In this document: positions 12,040-23,107 of the stretch, in pieces | Position numbering within the stretch: the first letter of the stretch is position 1 | Layout: each line of letters begins with the position of its first letter | DNA from: Gordius sp. MW1 | Lineage: Eukaryota > Nematomorpha > Gordioida > Gordea > Gordiidae | DNA: 64,000 nt | Direction of reading: 5' to 3' | Assembly: GCA_964036665.1 (NCBI GenBank) | Contig: OZ038528.1 | Coordinates: 18,525,245 to 18,589,244 of the forward strand | Translations under genes and position numbers: made by a program | The notes under the pieces: generated by a model | The model's input: the letters and a program-made list of their open reading frames with translations, nothing else | What the model was told of the DNA's origin: nothing | Database searches by the model: none

Positions 12040-13010
12040 ATAAATTCATAATAGTCAAAAAAACGAAAAAATAATTTTCGAATCACATTTTGGCCAATGG
12101 TCATTTTTTTCATTGGTCAGCAGCCAGGACACGGTAAAAGTGGATATAAATTTATAAGAGTCAAAACATCATTTTTTTTAATTGGTCAGTACCAACAGAT
12201 AGGAACAATCATAATAGGCGAAAAAAAAACGAAAAAATAAACTTGGATTCACATTTTGGCCAATGGTCATTTTTCCCATCGGTCAGCAGCCAACGGACGG
12301 CCAAAAAGTCTTATTATCAATGGTAGTAACAAGAACAATCATAATAGTCAGAAAAAAACGAAAAAATAAACTTGGATTCACATTTTGGCCAATGGTCATT
12401 TTTTTCCATTGGTCAGCACCCAACGGACGGCCAAAACGTCTTCTTATCAATGGTAGTAACAGGAACAATCGTAAAGGCGAAAAAAAAACGAAAAAATAAA
12501 CTTGGATTCACATTTTGGCCAATGGTCATTTTTTCCATCGGCCAGCAGCCAACGGACGGCCAAAAAGTCTTATTATCAATGGTAGTAACAAGAACAATCA
12601 TAATAGTCGAAAAAAAACGAAAAAATATACTTGGATTCACATTTTGGCCAATGGTCATTTTTTCCATCGGTCAGCAGCCAACGGACGGCCAAAAAGTCTT
12701 ATTATCAATGGTAGTAACAAGAACAATCATAATAGTCGAAAAAAAAACGAAAAAAAAAACTTGGATTCACATTTTGGCCAATAGACATTTTTTTCCATTG
12801 GTCAGCAGCCAACGGACGGCCAAAAAGTCTTATTATCAATGGTAGTAACAAGAACAATCATAATAGGCGAAAAAAAAACAAAAAAATAAACTTGGATTCA
12901 CATTTTGGCCAATGGTCATTTTTTTCATTGGTCAGCACCCAACGGACGGCCAAAAAGTCATAATAGCAATGGTAGTAACAGGAACAATCATAATAGTCAA
13001 AAAAACCCGG
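12040..13010 (+). repeat. ~130-bp tandem array (core of composite element A)
   Basis: The unit word CTTGGATTCACATTTTGGCC starts at about 12242, 12371, 12501, 12630, 12760 and 12891, a period of 129-131 bp, with more diverged units before 12240 and after 12900. Each unit holds CCAATGG...CCATTGG or CCATCGG, an imperfect palindrome, then GGACGGCCAAAAAGTC and a poly-A stretch with AAAACGAAAAAA. The same unit occurs inverted at 51268-52075 and direct at 63430-64000. Open frames of up to 157 codons across it are repeat artefacts because they restart in phase with the unit. Confidence 0.9.
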
Positions 13011-13167
13011 GATTCGAACCCAAAAACTGGTTAAATTAACAAAAATTAAAAGTAAACAAAACGGTGCGTGACATCCACGTTCGGTGCGTGACATCCACGT
13101 TCGGTGCGCACGCCGAATAGCGTGACAAACAAAATGGAAAGTGAGCCCATAAATTGCATAGCAATTA

Positions 13168-14340
13168 AAAATTGAATTTAATTTTTATATAATTTTACTT
13201 GTTTATGGAATAATTACGATCTTCTCAATAAATACCATTGATATATGATAAATTTCACGATGAATATAAAGATATTAATAAAAAAATTAAGAGTTTGATA
13301 AATTAGCCTAAAAATAAACTTCGCTTTTTTTCGCTTCGCGCGTCATCACGAAAGCTTCCAAGAAAGAAGTTAAGCCCTATGTAATTTATCTAGTGTTTTC
13401 GTCTTTCTTGCATTTTACCCCGCACTTTTAATAATTTGATGTTGTTTGTTAAGATTGGATTTTTTTGCTATTTAGATAATGAAACTTAAAAAATCAATTG
13501 TGGTATCCCACGTGCGACTGTCTCACGCAACTTTATCAAATGATATTATATACGCGCGCGCTTCCCCATCCCTTCTTTCTTAGCCAGGCTATTATTAATT
13601 GCTATGCAATTATAGGCTCGCTTTTCGTTGTCGTGTCTGCCGTGAAATTAGTTCCTGTAGAAAAGCAACATTACCAGAAAGCGCTATATCTTGTCTAAAT
13701 TCTGTTTATATAAAAGAAGCAAAAGTTTGTTGCTTACTTCAAGAAACACCTCCAAAAAAGCAATCATTTTAAGTGTAGAGTGGTGTTTTCTTGGAAAGGT
13801 TATAGGGCATGATATTTCAAATTTATTCCACGCACCTAAAATATATGTTCTTTATTCTAGTCTAAGGCACATTTTAGCGTATTATTAAATTTTGTATTAC
13901 AAAAAATACCTCTATGCCTTGTGTCCATTTAAACAGTAACGTTTAGTATTTGTGGAGTTTTAGTAGGGACACGTATTAAAGGATGTCTATAGTTGTATTA
14001 TTAAATTTCGTCATTTCGAACTGGTTCTTTTTTTCATTTAACCACCTAAATTTAATGTAAAAAGTAATTTAAAAATTTTATAATCTTACCACTTATCCGA
14101 TTTTAAGCATTTAACCAATTCTCACTTATAAGTAAATTTAGCGTAAATTTTAGGCAATGTGTTCAAAAAATCGCGGTTATTTATCCTTTATAAATATTAC
14201 CATTTATCCGATTCTCACTTATACAATTTCGACTGTATTAATAATTTTAAAATTGTATTTGATATACACTTTACATAACAAATAATTTTATACAAATTTT
14301 GGTGTAATTATTATTACATCTTTTATTATAAGGGATCATA
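13168..14340. other. Non-coding spacer with inverted-repeat arm and element-end fragment
   Basis: 13255-13360 is the right arm of the inverted repeat described at 9403-9490. About 13587-13625 carries another 5' end of the composite family (TTAATTGCTATGCAATTATAGG). The rest is AT-rich with no supported gene. Confidence 0.6.
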
Positions 14341-14360
14341 CATTGGTAGGATTAGCATTA

Positions 14361-16410
14361 ATTGGACAAGCCACTAGCCTCAACCTTTTTCACAAATTTA
14401 AATTCGCTACCATTTAATATAAAAGGAGAATGGCGCTCAAATTTGATATTTATGAATAAAGATTTTTACCAAATTGGCGACGGTTCTAACAGCGATGAAT
14501 ATTTTATATTTTCAACCTTGATAGCATATGCATCCCACTTATCATTGGTAATTTTTTTGCTGATTTTTACAGTACATCTATTTTTATTAGTTTGCAGATA
14601 CTTTTGAAATCAATAATACATCTGGACCCTATAGTTTTGTCTATGAAACCTTATTTGGTCATGTAGTTGAAACAGAAGCATTTGATGACTTAACTAACCC
14701 AAGTTTTACACCTGAGAGAGCTTGTATCAATTTAAGCGGGTCATCTTTGAATATTATGAAGTTTTTTGGTTTAGGGCTTCAAATGACAGCAGATCATTGT
14801 AATCAAGAATGCTTTGACACATTACACATCTATTTAAAAGCTGTTATAAGACCTGATGTTGTGAAACCAACCTTTGTAAATGCAAAAATAAATGTTGGTA
14901 AAGCCTCTATTAACTTCGACAAATTTTATGAATCTACATCTTACAATACTAATCTTTTTGCTGTTGATAACAATGATATATTAATCAAAATTGAAAATGA
15001 AGTTCAAGTACAGTATAATGAATTGATTTTTAAAATTTTTAGCTAAAGCTATCCCCATTAATTTACAACACACCCAACAATGACATAGATTTAGAACTCC
15101 CTGTAATTGGAATCACAATTTTGCTACAAAGAGTTGATAGAAAATTTTTGCCTGATTTTTATCCACAAAATACATATTTAGCCCAAAAAAGCTTGAAAGT
15201 ATAGTATATATAGCCCTAAAATTTATTTTAATTAAAAATTTTTTAAACATTGACCACTTTATTATTTAAAGCTTATAATTCTATTTATAAGATATTTTTG
15301 ACGTTGCTGCTTAAATTGTCTTTTAATTTTATTAATATTTTGGTATACAGCCAATAGAAGTTAAAGATTGTGGTTGTAATCAATTTAAGAACATTGTTAA
15401 ACAAAATGAAATATTAAACAAAAAACGCAAAAAATATGAAAAGCTTATAAATCATGCAAAGGAATGTATTGTAAATTTATTGGAGAAAGGTGGACATAAT
15501 GTGGTTTGTGATGAAAACAAAGATCAAGGTATACTATATAAAGTAAATAATTAAATTTAATAATATTTTCTTGCATGGAAACTTGCTAAATTCATTTTAA
15601 TTTCACATTTCATTGGCTAAATTAAGTAATTAAATTTGCAGATAGAATGTTTGGAACAAAAGTTATTGGATATGGAAAAAGATTTGAATAAAAAGACAGT
15701 AGAAAACATAGATCTTTCTCAAAAAGTTAGACATTATGAAAATAAGTATGGGTATGGACAAACATTTGATAGAACAATTGACTTGAGCTCACTTTTATAC
15801 ATGCCAAACAAATTAGATCAATTAAATTTTGCCACTAAAGATCAAGTATTTGCTATAAAAATTAATAAATTTTTTACTCTTTAATATTTATCTCAGATTT
15901 TTGTTTTTTGACCCTAAACATTAAGCATTTTTTAAGACTTGAAATTTTTTCACTTTAGAATATATATCAAACACAAGATATGCAACCTCATTTGATTTCT
16001 GAACCATCAATTAGTGAGCCTTTACAAAAGATAAATCAAAGTCATTGTTGTGAAGTTAATGTAGCTTACATCAAGCCACATTTGACCAAGTATCTTAAAT
16101 AATAATTGTAACATTTCAACTTGTCATCTTTATTTAAATGAATAATATTATATATTTGTCAAAAGCTATAGATAATTTAAAACAATTATTTCATTAGAAA
16201 TTTTATTTATAGTAACCACCTTACTGTTTTTATTTTAATTCATTTCTAGAACTGATGCACAAGCTATATCCAAAAATTTTGTTGCCTCAGACCAAATGCT
16301 GCAATCATCTATCATACCTAAAATTCACATTTTTGATAATGAGGATCCTTATATCAAATTGTGTAAATCATTTGATGCAATGACAAAAAATTTTAGCTAG
16401 AATTATGAAC
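14361..16410 (+). pseudogene. Unrecognised broken gene: series of coding blocks on the plus strand
   Basis: I do not recognise the protein. Blocks of normal, non-repetitive amino-acid composition follow one another on the plus strand: about 14361-14540 (IKGEWRSNLIF, FYQIGDGSNSDEY), 14604-15044 (GPYSFVYETLFGHVVETEAF, NPSFTPERACINL, FFGLGLQMTADHCNQECF), 15046-15203 in another frame (LELPVIGITILLQRVDRKFL), 15352-15530 (lysine-rich, Cys-containing), 15640-15880 (coiled-coil-like, EQKLLDMEKDLNKK), 15960-16100 and 16248-16400. AG/GT junctions border several blocks (TTTGCAG before 14602, CAAGGTATAC near 15527), suggesting exons. The change of frame at 15045 and phases that do not join cleanly at the first intron argue for decay. 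It could be a host gene, a multi-exon transposase or a retrovirus-unrelated mobile gene. Confidence 0.4.
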
Positions 16411-16899
16411 CTTCTAACTTTTATACCAATATATTATATACATTAGTTTTTATAACTGCTTCTGTGCCCACGCTTTTGTTATACAAATAATTTGCTTTAT
16501 TTATTCAACAATTGTATTTATTTAAAAAAATGGAGATAATTTTGTCCCGCGCATCACAAATATAAAAAGCTCGTTAATTATTCATTTGACATCAATGTTT
16601 TTAATTCTGAAACTTTTTAATAAACTTTTTTTATTTGAGAAAGAATCGACATTTTTTAAATATCAGGACTGTTTTGAATGCTGTACATAAAATACTAAAT
16701 GGACATTTAAAAAATCCATTATACTCTGTTTTAATTTTTGGATACAAAGTGGTGATAATGATAAGCAACAAGATCAGAAAACCTAATAAATCATATATTT
16801 TTTGCCTATCTTTAATTTTATCTATAAAACTTATTAAAGTCCAAACTTTTAAACCTTGCATACTTGGAGCAACAATAGTTTTTTGAAGTATTGCATATA
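16411..16899. other. Non-coding or unassigned
   Basis: Both strands are open at about 16631-16900. The minus reading has a hydrophobic stretch (LGFLILLLIIITTLY), the plus reading has none. I cannot recognise either. The right end of this span is cut by the mariner insertion at 16900. Confidence 0.3.
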
Positions 16900-18192
16900 T
16901 TGGGTTGAGGAGAAAGTTCGGTAGGGTGCAACACATGTTGCATTATTTTATCAATTTTTTGCTTCTGATGAATTATATAATATTCATTGAGTAGAACTCT
17001 TTCCCCTCTACAAAACTGTGCCAATCGTAATTTTAAGAAATTTAGTTTTTTATAACTTTCGCGACGTCAAAATGGAGTATCCAAACGGTAAAAATCAACA
17101 TTTTCGACACCTGCTATTCTTCGCTTTTCATCGTGGTCAAAACGCTGCAGAACAGCCCGAGACATTTGTAAAGTATGCGGAGAAGGTGTCATAGTTGAGT
17201 CTACAGCACAAAAATGGTTCGCAAAGTTCAAAATGGCGATTTTGACATCGCTGACAAGCCTCGTAGCGGAAGACCCTCGGAATTCGACGAAGAGTGTCTC
17301 AGGGCACTTTTGAAGGAGGACGGTCGCCAAACAAGACGTGAATTGGTGGAAATAATGAAGTTCGATCAGAAAACCATCCTAAACCATCTTCATTCGATGG
17401 GATTTGCCGAAAAATTGGGATCTTGGATCCCTCACGAGCTTAACAAAAGCCACAAAGAAAATCGCCTTCAAATTGCTTCTCAACATCTCGCCCGTTATCG
17501 AGCGACCCGCGGTCATAAACAGCGCTTTTTGTACCGAATCGTCACGGAAGATGAGAAATGGTGTTTGTACGTAAATTTGAAGCAAAGAAAGGAGTGGGTG
17601 GTTCCTGGAGCCACTCCAAAGCCGAGGGTCAAGCCTGACCTCCATCCAAAAAAGACCATGATCTGCGTTTGGTGGGACTGGGAGGGCATTCTGCATTGGG
17701 AAATTCTGAAAAGGAATGCCACGGTCAACAAGGAGCTCTATATATCCCAGCGACACCGCGTGAATGAGGCTATTTGACTCAAAAGACCCCATCGACAAGG
17801 CCAGACCATACTCCTTCACGACAACGCAAGGCCCCATGTTGTTCAAGTCGTAAAAGCCGCACTCCAAGAGCTCGAATGAGAGGTCCTTTAGCATCCACCA
17901 TATTCTCCGGACCTTGCACCGACGGCTTACCATCTTTTCCGCCCTCTCTCGAACCATATGAGGGGCGTTACCTTGGACAATGTAGAGGGCCTTAAAAACT
18001 GGCTCAACAACTTCTTCGATACCTGACCGGCCGATTTTTGGCGTAATGGCATCGAAAAATTGGTCAAAAGGTGGGAGGAGGTCGTAAACAGCAACGGCGA
18101 ATATATTATTGAATAAGTTATTATTATAACAATAAATAATCGTTAAATAAAAGGCTTTGATAAAAACTCTACGAACTTTTTCCACAACCTAA
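16900..18192 (+). mobile_element. mariner (Tc1/mariner) transposon, full length
   Basis: The element is 1,293 bp, the usual mariner size, with 21-bp terminal inverted repeats. The left end is TTGGGTTGAGGAGAAAGTTC; the right end, reverse-complemented, is TTAGGTTGTGGAAAAAGTTC, with three mismatches over 21 bases. Each end is bordered by TA (16898-16899 and 18193-18194), the target duplicated by this superfamily. It contains one decayed transposase gene. Confidence 0.93.
17072..18116 (+). pseudogene. mariner transposase, inactivated
   Basis: Mariner transposases cut and paste their own element. The family pattern is clear: an N-terminal FAFHRGQNA helix-turn-helix region, the linker RSGRPSEFDE, a second DNA-binding region (NHLHSMGFAEKLG, WIPHEL), then the D,D34D catalytic domain. 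First Asp is in VTEDEKW, second in HDNARPH. The third Asp position, in YSPDLAPT(D)YH, is Ala, which alone should abolish activity. The frame changes between about 17150 and 17214. In-frame stops lie at 17775, 17877, 17889 and 18024. The start ATG at 17072 fits the family; the last codons read GEYIIE then stop. Damage shows an old copy. Confidence 0.93.
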
Positions 18193-18194
18193 TA

Positions 18195-18784
18195 TTTATC
18201 GGTCCCAACTTTGTCCGTTTTCAGGCTTAGTAAAATTTTGAATAGAAACTGTTTAATTAATACATAGGAGATCTTCGAAAGGACCGTTTTCAGGATGTTG
18301 TCCGCCCATTCCCTTTTTCGAAACTTTCACCCCCCCCCCCCCTACGCTAGTCAGTTCCAGACAAAGATCCACATGTTCCGCCTTAGAAATTTACCAGATT
18401 CAACCTTTGACATGTTCAATTCATGTCTGATCATAAAAAAGACGATTTTCGACCGACCGTTTCAGATTTGGGTAATTTTTGGTAAGGACGTAGGCCTCAT
18501 ATATTAGAGTAATTTTTGGGCCAATACCTTTTAAGTTATGAACGTTCAAAAAGCCAAAATCACGCTCTAGCGCGTTGTATAGATTTTAATATTTTTGAAA
18601 GTGATGGCGCTATTCTAAATTTTGGTGCATTTTGTCCATAAAGAATTCTATATTGAAACAATTTAACAAAAACCTCAAACTTATGCTGTTAATTTTTTGT
18701 GGTCAAAAAAACCTATTTTGACTCTAAATGAAATCACCAATTTCACAGTATGCACTCTTTTATGACCTATTATCCGATTTCAAT
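18195..18784. other. Non-coding spacer
   Basis: No gene is supported. There is a C-run at about 18328-18341. Confidence 0.4.
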
Positions 18785-19438
18785 CGTCAGAAGTTTGGGG
18801 TCGGCTTCGAGATGGTCAAGAATTCGAAAAATTATTTTCACCAAAAATATTTCTAGATGGCGGTACAATCATTATAAAAAGAACATATAATTCGTTTATT
18901 ATCAAATTGCCAATTTATAAAGAATACACGGTAAATAAATAATATTGGAATATTTAACTTAAATTTTGATCTATTTTCCGCGCGATAGGCAATTATCCGA
19001 GTTTAAAAATAACTTTAATTTAATTAAAATAACAAATGGTCACAACTAGCAAGCACTATATGTTAAAACACCTTATATCCTGCAAATTTTTAAATATTTT
19101 TAGGATGGACTTGCAGTACAAAAATAAAAATATTTAAGCAATTTTGCCATAGGTTAATATTCATTTTTTTAACCTCACATTGATTTTAGACTACCCTTAT
19201 AACATTAAAAATTAAAGATTTAATTTTCAAACTCCGATAATTGCCCATCGTGCATAAAAAAGATTAAAATTTAAGTTTATTTTTATTCCAATATTATTCA
19301 TTATAAATTTTCAATTTGATAAAAGGCAAACATTATAATAGGATCTTTTAATAATTGATTATACCGCCATAAATTTTTATGATAAAGATTAAATTTTTCG
19401 AATTCTTGACCATCGTAGCCGACCCCAAACTTTTGACG
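18785..19438. mobile_element. Foldback MITE with ~250-bp inverted arms
   Basis: The left arm begins CGTCAGAAGTTTGGGGTCGG and the right arm ends CCGACCCCAAACTTTTGACG. The match continues inwards through TGGTCAAGAATTCGAAAAAT, CCATTTATAAATT-like and GCAATTATC(C)GAGTTT words, so nearly the whole 654 bp folds on itself. It is an AT-rich palindromic element with no coding. No exact target duplication was seen. Confidence 0.7.
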
Positions 19439-20207
19439 GGCCTAAAACCCCGGCCTCCGGGTCGGGCTTGGACGGGCTTTTGCTTAAAAATAAAACAACG
19501 GGCAGGGCCTGGACGGGCCGTAATATAACTTAACGGGCAAGGCCCATTAAAAGTCCGTTACAAAATCATTTAGATTTAGTATAAAGAAGGTGTTTTATAA
19601 TGTTTTAATTTATAATTATTTTATGTATATTAAATTAAGAAGGAAAGTTAAATTTTATTTCCATCTTAGTTCATTAATTCATCAATATCTCAGCCCGCAT
19701 ATAAATGTCAAAGATAATTTATAGACGTGATCCCATGGGCGTAGCCCATTTAAATTAGAGGGGGCTGTTTAGATAGGGCAGAAAAATGTTTTTTAGATCA
19801 AGAATTTCTGGATTTGGAGGGGGGGGGGGCTGCTGCCCATCCATGCCTCCACATTTATTATGTTAGATTATTAATATATATACTCGTTATTATTAACAAA
19901 TTTAGAAACAAATTTCTAAATTTATTTCCTCAAGCATTTTACACAATTAACCTAAAAATTTAAAATGGTGAAAAAGCAAAGAAGCCAAGGCACTAAAACA
20001 TTATAGCTTTAAATAAGGGGTTTAAAGGTTTCCGAAGTGCCACTTGTAAAAGAAATTTTTTCCTCAAGGTCGCTTCTTAAAAGATAGAAGAACTAGTCTG
20101 ACCTGGAATTATTGATAATTTTTACAGTATTTTTATAACATTTGTAACACATACATATTGTTTACGATATCGATAAACGGGCCCGGGCCGGTGTAATATT
20201 GGAGTCA
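19439..20207. repeat. GGGCC-rich repeat, left part (split by foldback element)
   Basis: GACGGGCC, GGTCGGGCTTGGACGGGC and CGGGCAGGGCCTGG words occur at 19435-19560 and CGGGCCCGGGCCGG at 20178-20193. The same GC words in this AT-rich DNA reappear at 22849-22985 after the foldback element, so one GGGCC-rich repeat was probably split by it. It resembles the subterminal repeats of the hAT-like elements at 53041-55346. About 19735-19845 holds a GGGCGTAGCC MITE fragment with a G-run. Confidence 0.5.
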
Positions 20208-20394
20208 GCGAACGTTGTAAAATAGCGAAGTCAAATGTCAATCAAGCGTTATATATTATTTTCATTAAAATTATTTAAATAGTTCTTATTGGCGGATAAA
20301 AACGTCAATCATCAATAATATTATGTGATTTAACATTACAATTTTAATCATATTATATATCATAAATAAATTAAGAACTTTGCCCTCCCCCGTA

Positions 20395-21125
20395 TTTTTT
20401 AAACTCTTTCTCACCAGGAAGGCGGGGGGGGGGGCCCCCCCCCCTTATTTTTTACCCTCTTTCTCACCAGGGGGGAGGGGGGTGATTTGCCCCCCCCCCT
20501 CTTATTTTTTACCCTCTTTCTCACCAGGGGGAGGGGGGTGATTTGCCCCCCCCCTTGTTTTTTACCCTCTTTCTCACCAAAGGGGAGGGGGAAGTGGGGG
20601 GGGGGGGGGTTATTTTTTTACCCTCTTTCTCACCAGGGGGGAGGGGGGGGTGATTTGCCCCCCCCTTATTTCTTACCCTCTTTCTCACCAGGGGGGGGGG
20701 GGTGATTTGCCCCCCCCCCTTATTTCTTACCCTCTTTCTCACCAGGGGGGAGAGGGGTGATGCCCCTCCCCCTGATTTTTTACCCTCTTTCTCACCAGGA
20801 GGGAGGGGGGGGGGGGTGATTTGCCCCCCCCCCCTATTTTTTACCCTCTTTCTCACCAAAGGGGAGGGGGGAAAGGGGGGGGGGGGTTTGCCCCCCCCCC
20901 CTTATTTTTTACCCTCTTTCTCACCAAAAGGGGGGGGGGGGGGGGTTTGCACCCCCCCCCCTTATTTTTTATTCTCTTTCTCACCAGAGGGGAGATGGGA
21001 CCCCCCGCCTTATTTTTTACCCTCTTTCTCACCACAGGGGAGATGGGGGGGGGGGGTGTTTTGCCCCCCCCGCTTATTTTATCCTAATTAATACCAGATG
21101 GGAGGGGGGGGGGTCTTTTGCACCC
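20395..21125 (+). repeat. ~57-bp minisatellite, about 12 units
   Basis: Units carry TTATTTTTTACCCTCTTTCT, then CACCAGGGG, a G-run, GTGATTTG and a C-run. The G-run, spacer and C-run can pair as a hairpin, and the runs of 5 to 18 G could form quadruplexes. Run lengths differ from unit to unit. Confidence 0.9.
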
Positions 21126-21129
21126 CTTT

Positions 21130-21430
21130 TTTATCCCTCTTTTTCATTGGTGCCCCCCCCCCCTCTGGTAAGAAAAAGGGTAAAAAAGGGGGGGGGGCAA
21201 ATCACCCCCCTCCCCTCTGGTGAGAAAGGGGATAAAAAATAAGGGGGGGGGGGCAAAACACCCCCCCCCCCCTCCATCTACCCTCTGGTGAGAAAAAGGA
21301 TAAAAAATTAGGGGGGGGGCAAAACACCCCCCCCCCTCATCTCCCTCATGGTGAGAAAGAGGGTAAAAAATAAGGGGGGCCCCCCCCCCTCCTTCCTGGT
21401 GAGAAAGAGTTTAAAAAATACGGGGGAGGG
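21130..21430 (-). repeat. Same minisatellite, inverted, about 4 units
   Basis: The reverse-orientation unit (CTGGTGAGAAAGAGGGTAAA) repeats about four times and pairs with the array at 20395-21125, making the centre of a large palindrome near 21125-21150. Confidence 0.9.
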
Positions 21431-21504
21431 CAAAGTTCTTAATTTATTTATGATATATAATATGATTAAAATTGTAATGTTAAATCACATAATATTATTG
21501 ATGG

Positions 21505-22520
21505 GGCAAATCACCCCCCTGCCCCCTGGTGAGAAAGATGGTAAAAATAAGGGGGGGGGGGCAAATCACCCTTCCCCCCCCCCTCCCCCCTGGTGAGAAA
21601 GAGGGTAAAAAATAAGGGGGGGCAAAACACCCCCCCCCCCTCCCCCTGGTGAGAAAGAGGGTGAAAAATAAGGGGGGGGCAAAACACCCCCCCCCCCTCC
21701 CCCTGGTGAGAAAGAGGGTGAAAAATAAGGGGGGGGCAAAACACTCCCCCCCCCTGGTGAGAAAGAGGGTAAAAAATAAGGGGGGAGGCAAAACACTCCC
21801 CCCCCCCCTGGTGAGAAAGAGGGTGAAAAATAAGGGGGGGGGCAAAACACCCCCCCCCCCCTCCCCCTGGTGAGAAAGAGGGTGAAAAATAAGGGGGGGG
21901 CAAAACACTCCCCCCCCCCTGGTGAGAAAGAGGGTAAAAAATAAGGGGGGAGGCAAAACACTCCCTCCCCCCCCCTGGTGAGAAAGAGGGTGAAAAATAA
22001 GGGGGGGGGGCAAAACACCCCCCCCCCCCCCTCCCCCTGGTGAGAAAGAGGGTGAAAAATAAGGGGGAGGGGCAAAACACTCCCCCCCCTGGTGAGAAAG
22101 AGGGTAAAAAATAAGGGGGGAGGCAAAACACTCCCCCCCCCCTGGTGAGAAAGAGGGTGAAAAATAAGGGGGGGGGGGCAAAACACCCCCCCCCCCCCCC
22201 TCCCCCTGGTGAGAAAGAGGGTGAAAAATAAGGGGGGGGGGCAAAACACCCCCCCCCCCTCCCCCCTGGTGAGAAAGAGGGTAAAAAATAAGGGGGGGGG
22301 GGGCAAAACACCCCCCTCCCCCTCCCCCCTGGTGAGAAAGAGGGTGAAAAATAAGGGGAGGGCAAAACACCCCCCCCCCTGGTGAGAAAGAGGGTGAAAA
22401 ATAAGGGGGGGGGGCAAATCACCCCCCCCCCCCCCTCCCCCCTGGTGAAAAAGAGGGTAAAAAATAAGGGGGGGGGCAAATCACCCCCCCCCCCTCCCCC
22501 ATGGTGAGAAAGAGGGTAAA
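21505..22520 (-). repeat. Same minisatellite, inverted, about 18 units
   Basis: Units of 47-65 bp read CCTGGTGAGAAAGAGGGTAA, then AAAATAAGGGG and GCAAAACAC or GCAAATCAC before a C-run. Most of the length variation lies in the homopolymers. A 22-bp duplication (ATATAATTCTATTTAACTTT) follows at about 22527-22570. Confidence 0.9.
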
Positions 22521-22848
22521 AAATAATATAATTCTATTTAACTTTTAATATAATTCTATTTAACTTTTATTTAATACAACACAATTAACATATATATATC
22601 GATTTAAATGTATTAGTTAATATTTATCTCTAATTCAAATATGGGATAATTGACGTTCAAATTTAAAAACGCTATGGTATAACAATGGGATCGTCAAAAG
22701 TAACAATGCATTTTCCAAATCCCCACCCAATCCCCTGTTAGTAAAAAATGACGAGATAAACGTCAAAACTCATTATTTCGTGTTTTTAACCAATAGCAAT
22801 TCGTATTTGACGTTCGCTATTTTACAACCTTCGACATTTCTGTACGCT

Positions 22849-22985
22849 ACACCGGGCTCGGGCTTTGTATAAAATTAACGGGCCCAGGCTTATTATTTAA
22901 TATTTTGACGGGCCCGGGTTTTCGAATATTTATCACGGGCGGGCCCACTGACCTAAACAGGCCCGTTGCAGGTTAGTGAGCATTG
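22849..22985. repeat. GGGCC-rich repeat, right part
   Basis: ACACCGGGCTCGGGC, AACGGGCCCAGGC, GACGGGCCCGGG and CACGGGCGGGCCC follow one another, ending with GGCCCGTTGCAGGTT. See the left part at 19439-20207. Confidence 0.5.
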
Positions 22986-23101
22986 CTCACGCGAGCAGTT
23001 TAACAACACTAGGTACAATGCAAACATGAAATGGGTGCGGGTGAGGTGCCACTATTATCTAAAAACGTTCATCATGGTACCGATCAGCTGAATAGCGTCG
23101 T

Positions 23102-23107
23102 TTTATT
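23102..23107 (-). terminator. Candidate polyadenylation signal of the GPCR gene
   Basis: AATAAA on the minus strand, about 235 bp past the stop codon of the receptor's last exon. It is the first such hexamer I noticed downstream; AT-rich DNA produces many by chance. Confidence 0.3.

Larger units (their letters stand above)
9612..13167 (-). mobile_element. Composite tandem-array element, copy A
   Basis: Read on the minus strand the order is: 5' end AATTGCTATGCAATTTATGG (13167 down to 13147), core ~130-bp tandem array (13010-12040), decayed MULE transposase and tRNA-like segment (11400-10668), an inverted copy of the 5' end (TTGCTATGCAATTTATGGGC on the plus strand at about 9821-9840), a GGGAAGGGGA polypurine tract (9745-9780), then several GC hairpins to the terminus near 9612. 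Copies B (50755-52530) and C (62243 onward) share this order. The layout matches Helentron-associated non-autonomous elements (subterminal inverted repeats, core tandem repeats, terminal hairpin); that assignment is inference. The MULE piece is probably an earlier insertion or a captured fragment. Confidence 0.6.
20208..22833. mobile_element. Foldback element made of G-run/C-run hairpin minisatellites
   Basis: The outer ends are inverted copies: GCGAACGTTGTAAAATAGCG at 20208 and, inverted, CGCTATTTTACAACCTTCG ending near 22833. Inside, a second inverted pair (about 20303-20395 and 21420-21507, about 90 bp, containing AAGAACTTTGCC and TTATGTGATTTAACATTAC) encloses arrays of opposite orientation. 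Left array 20395-21125 reads ACCCTCTTTCTCACCAGGGG; right array 21130-21430 and a second array 21505-22520 read the reverse. The structure resembles foldback elements described in insects: inverted arms made of tandem repeats. No transposase is present. All long open frames here are repeat artefacts. Confidence 0.75.

Noticed and set aside
12263..12845. Open frames up to 157 codons on both strands
   Set aside because: They follow the 130-bp array and restart with its period.
17379..18185. 268-codon minus-strand open frame
   Set aside because: It is the antisense of the mariner transposase, which is clearly recognised on the plus strand.
21495..22479. Open frames of 280-322 codons on the minus strand
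   Set aside because: They lie wholly in the G-run/C-run minisatellite; all three frames are open and encode the same repeated motif, so they follow from the repeat and not from selection.
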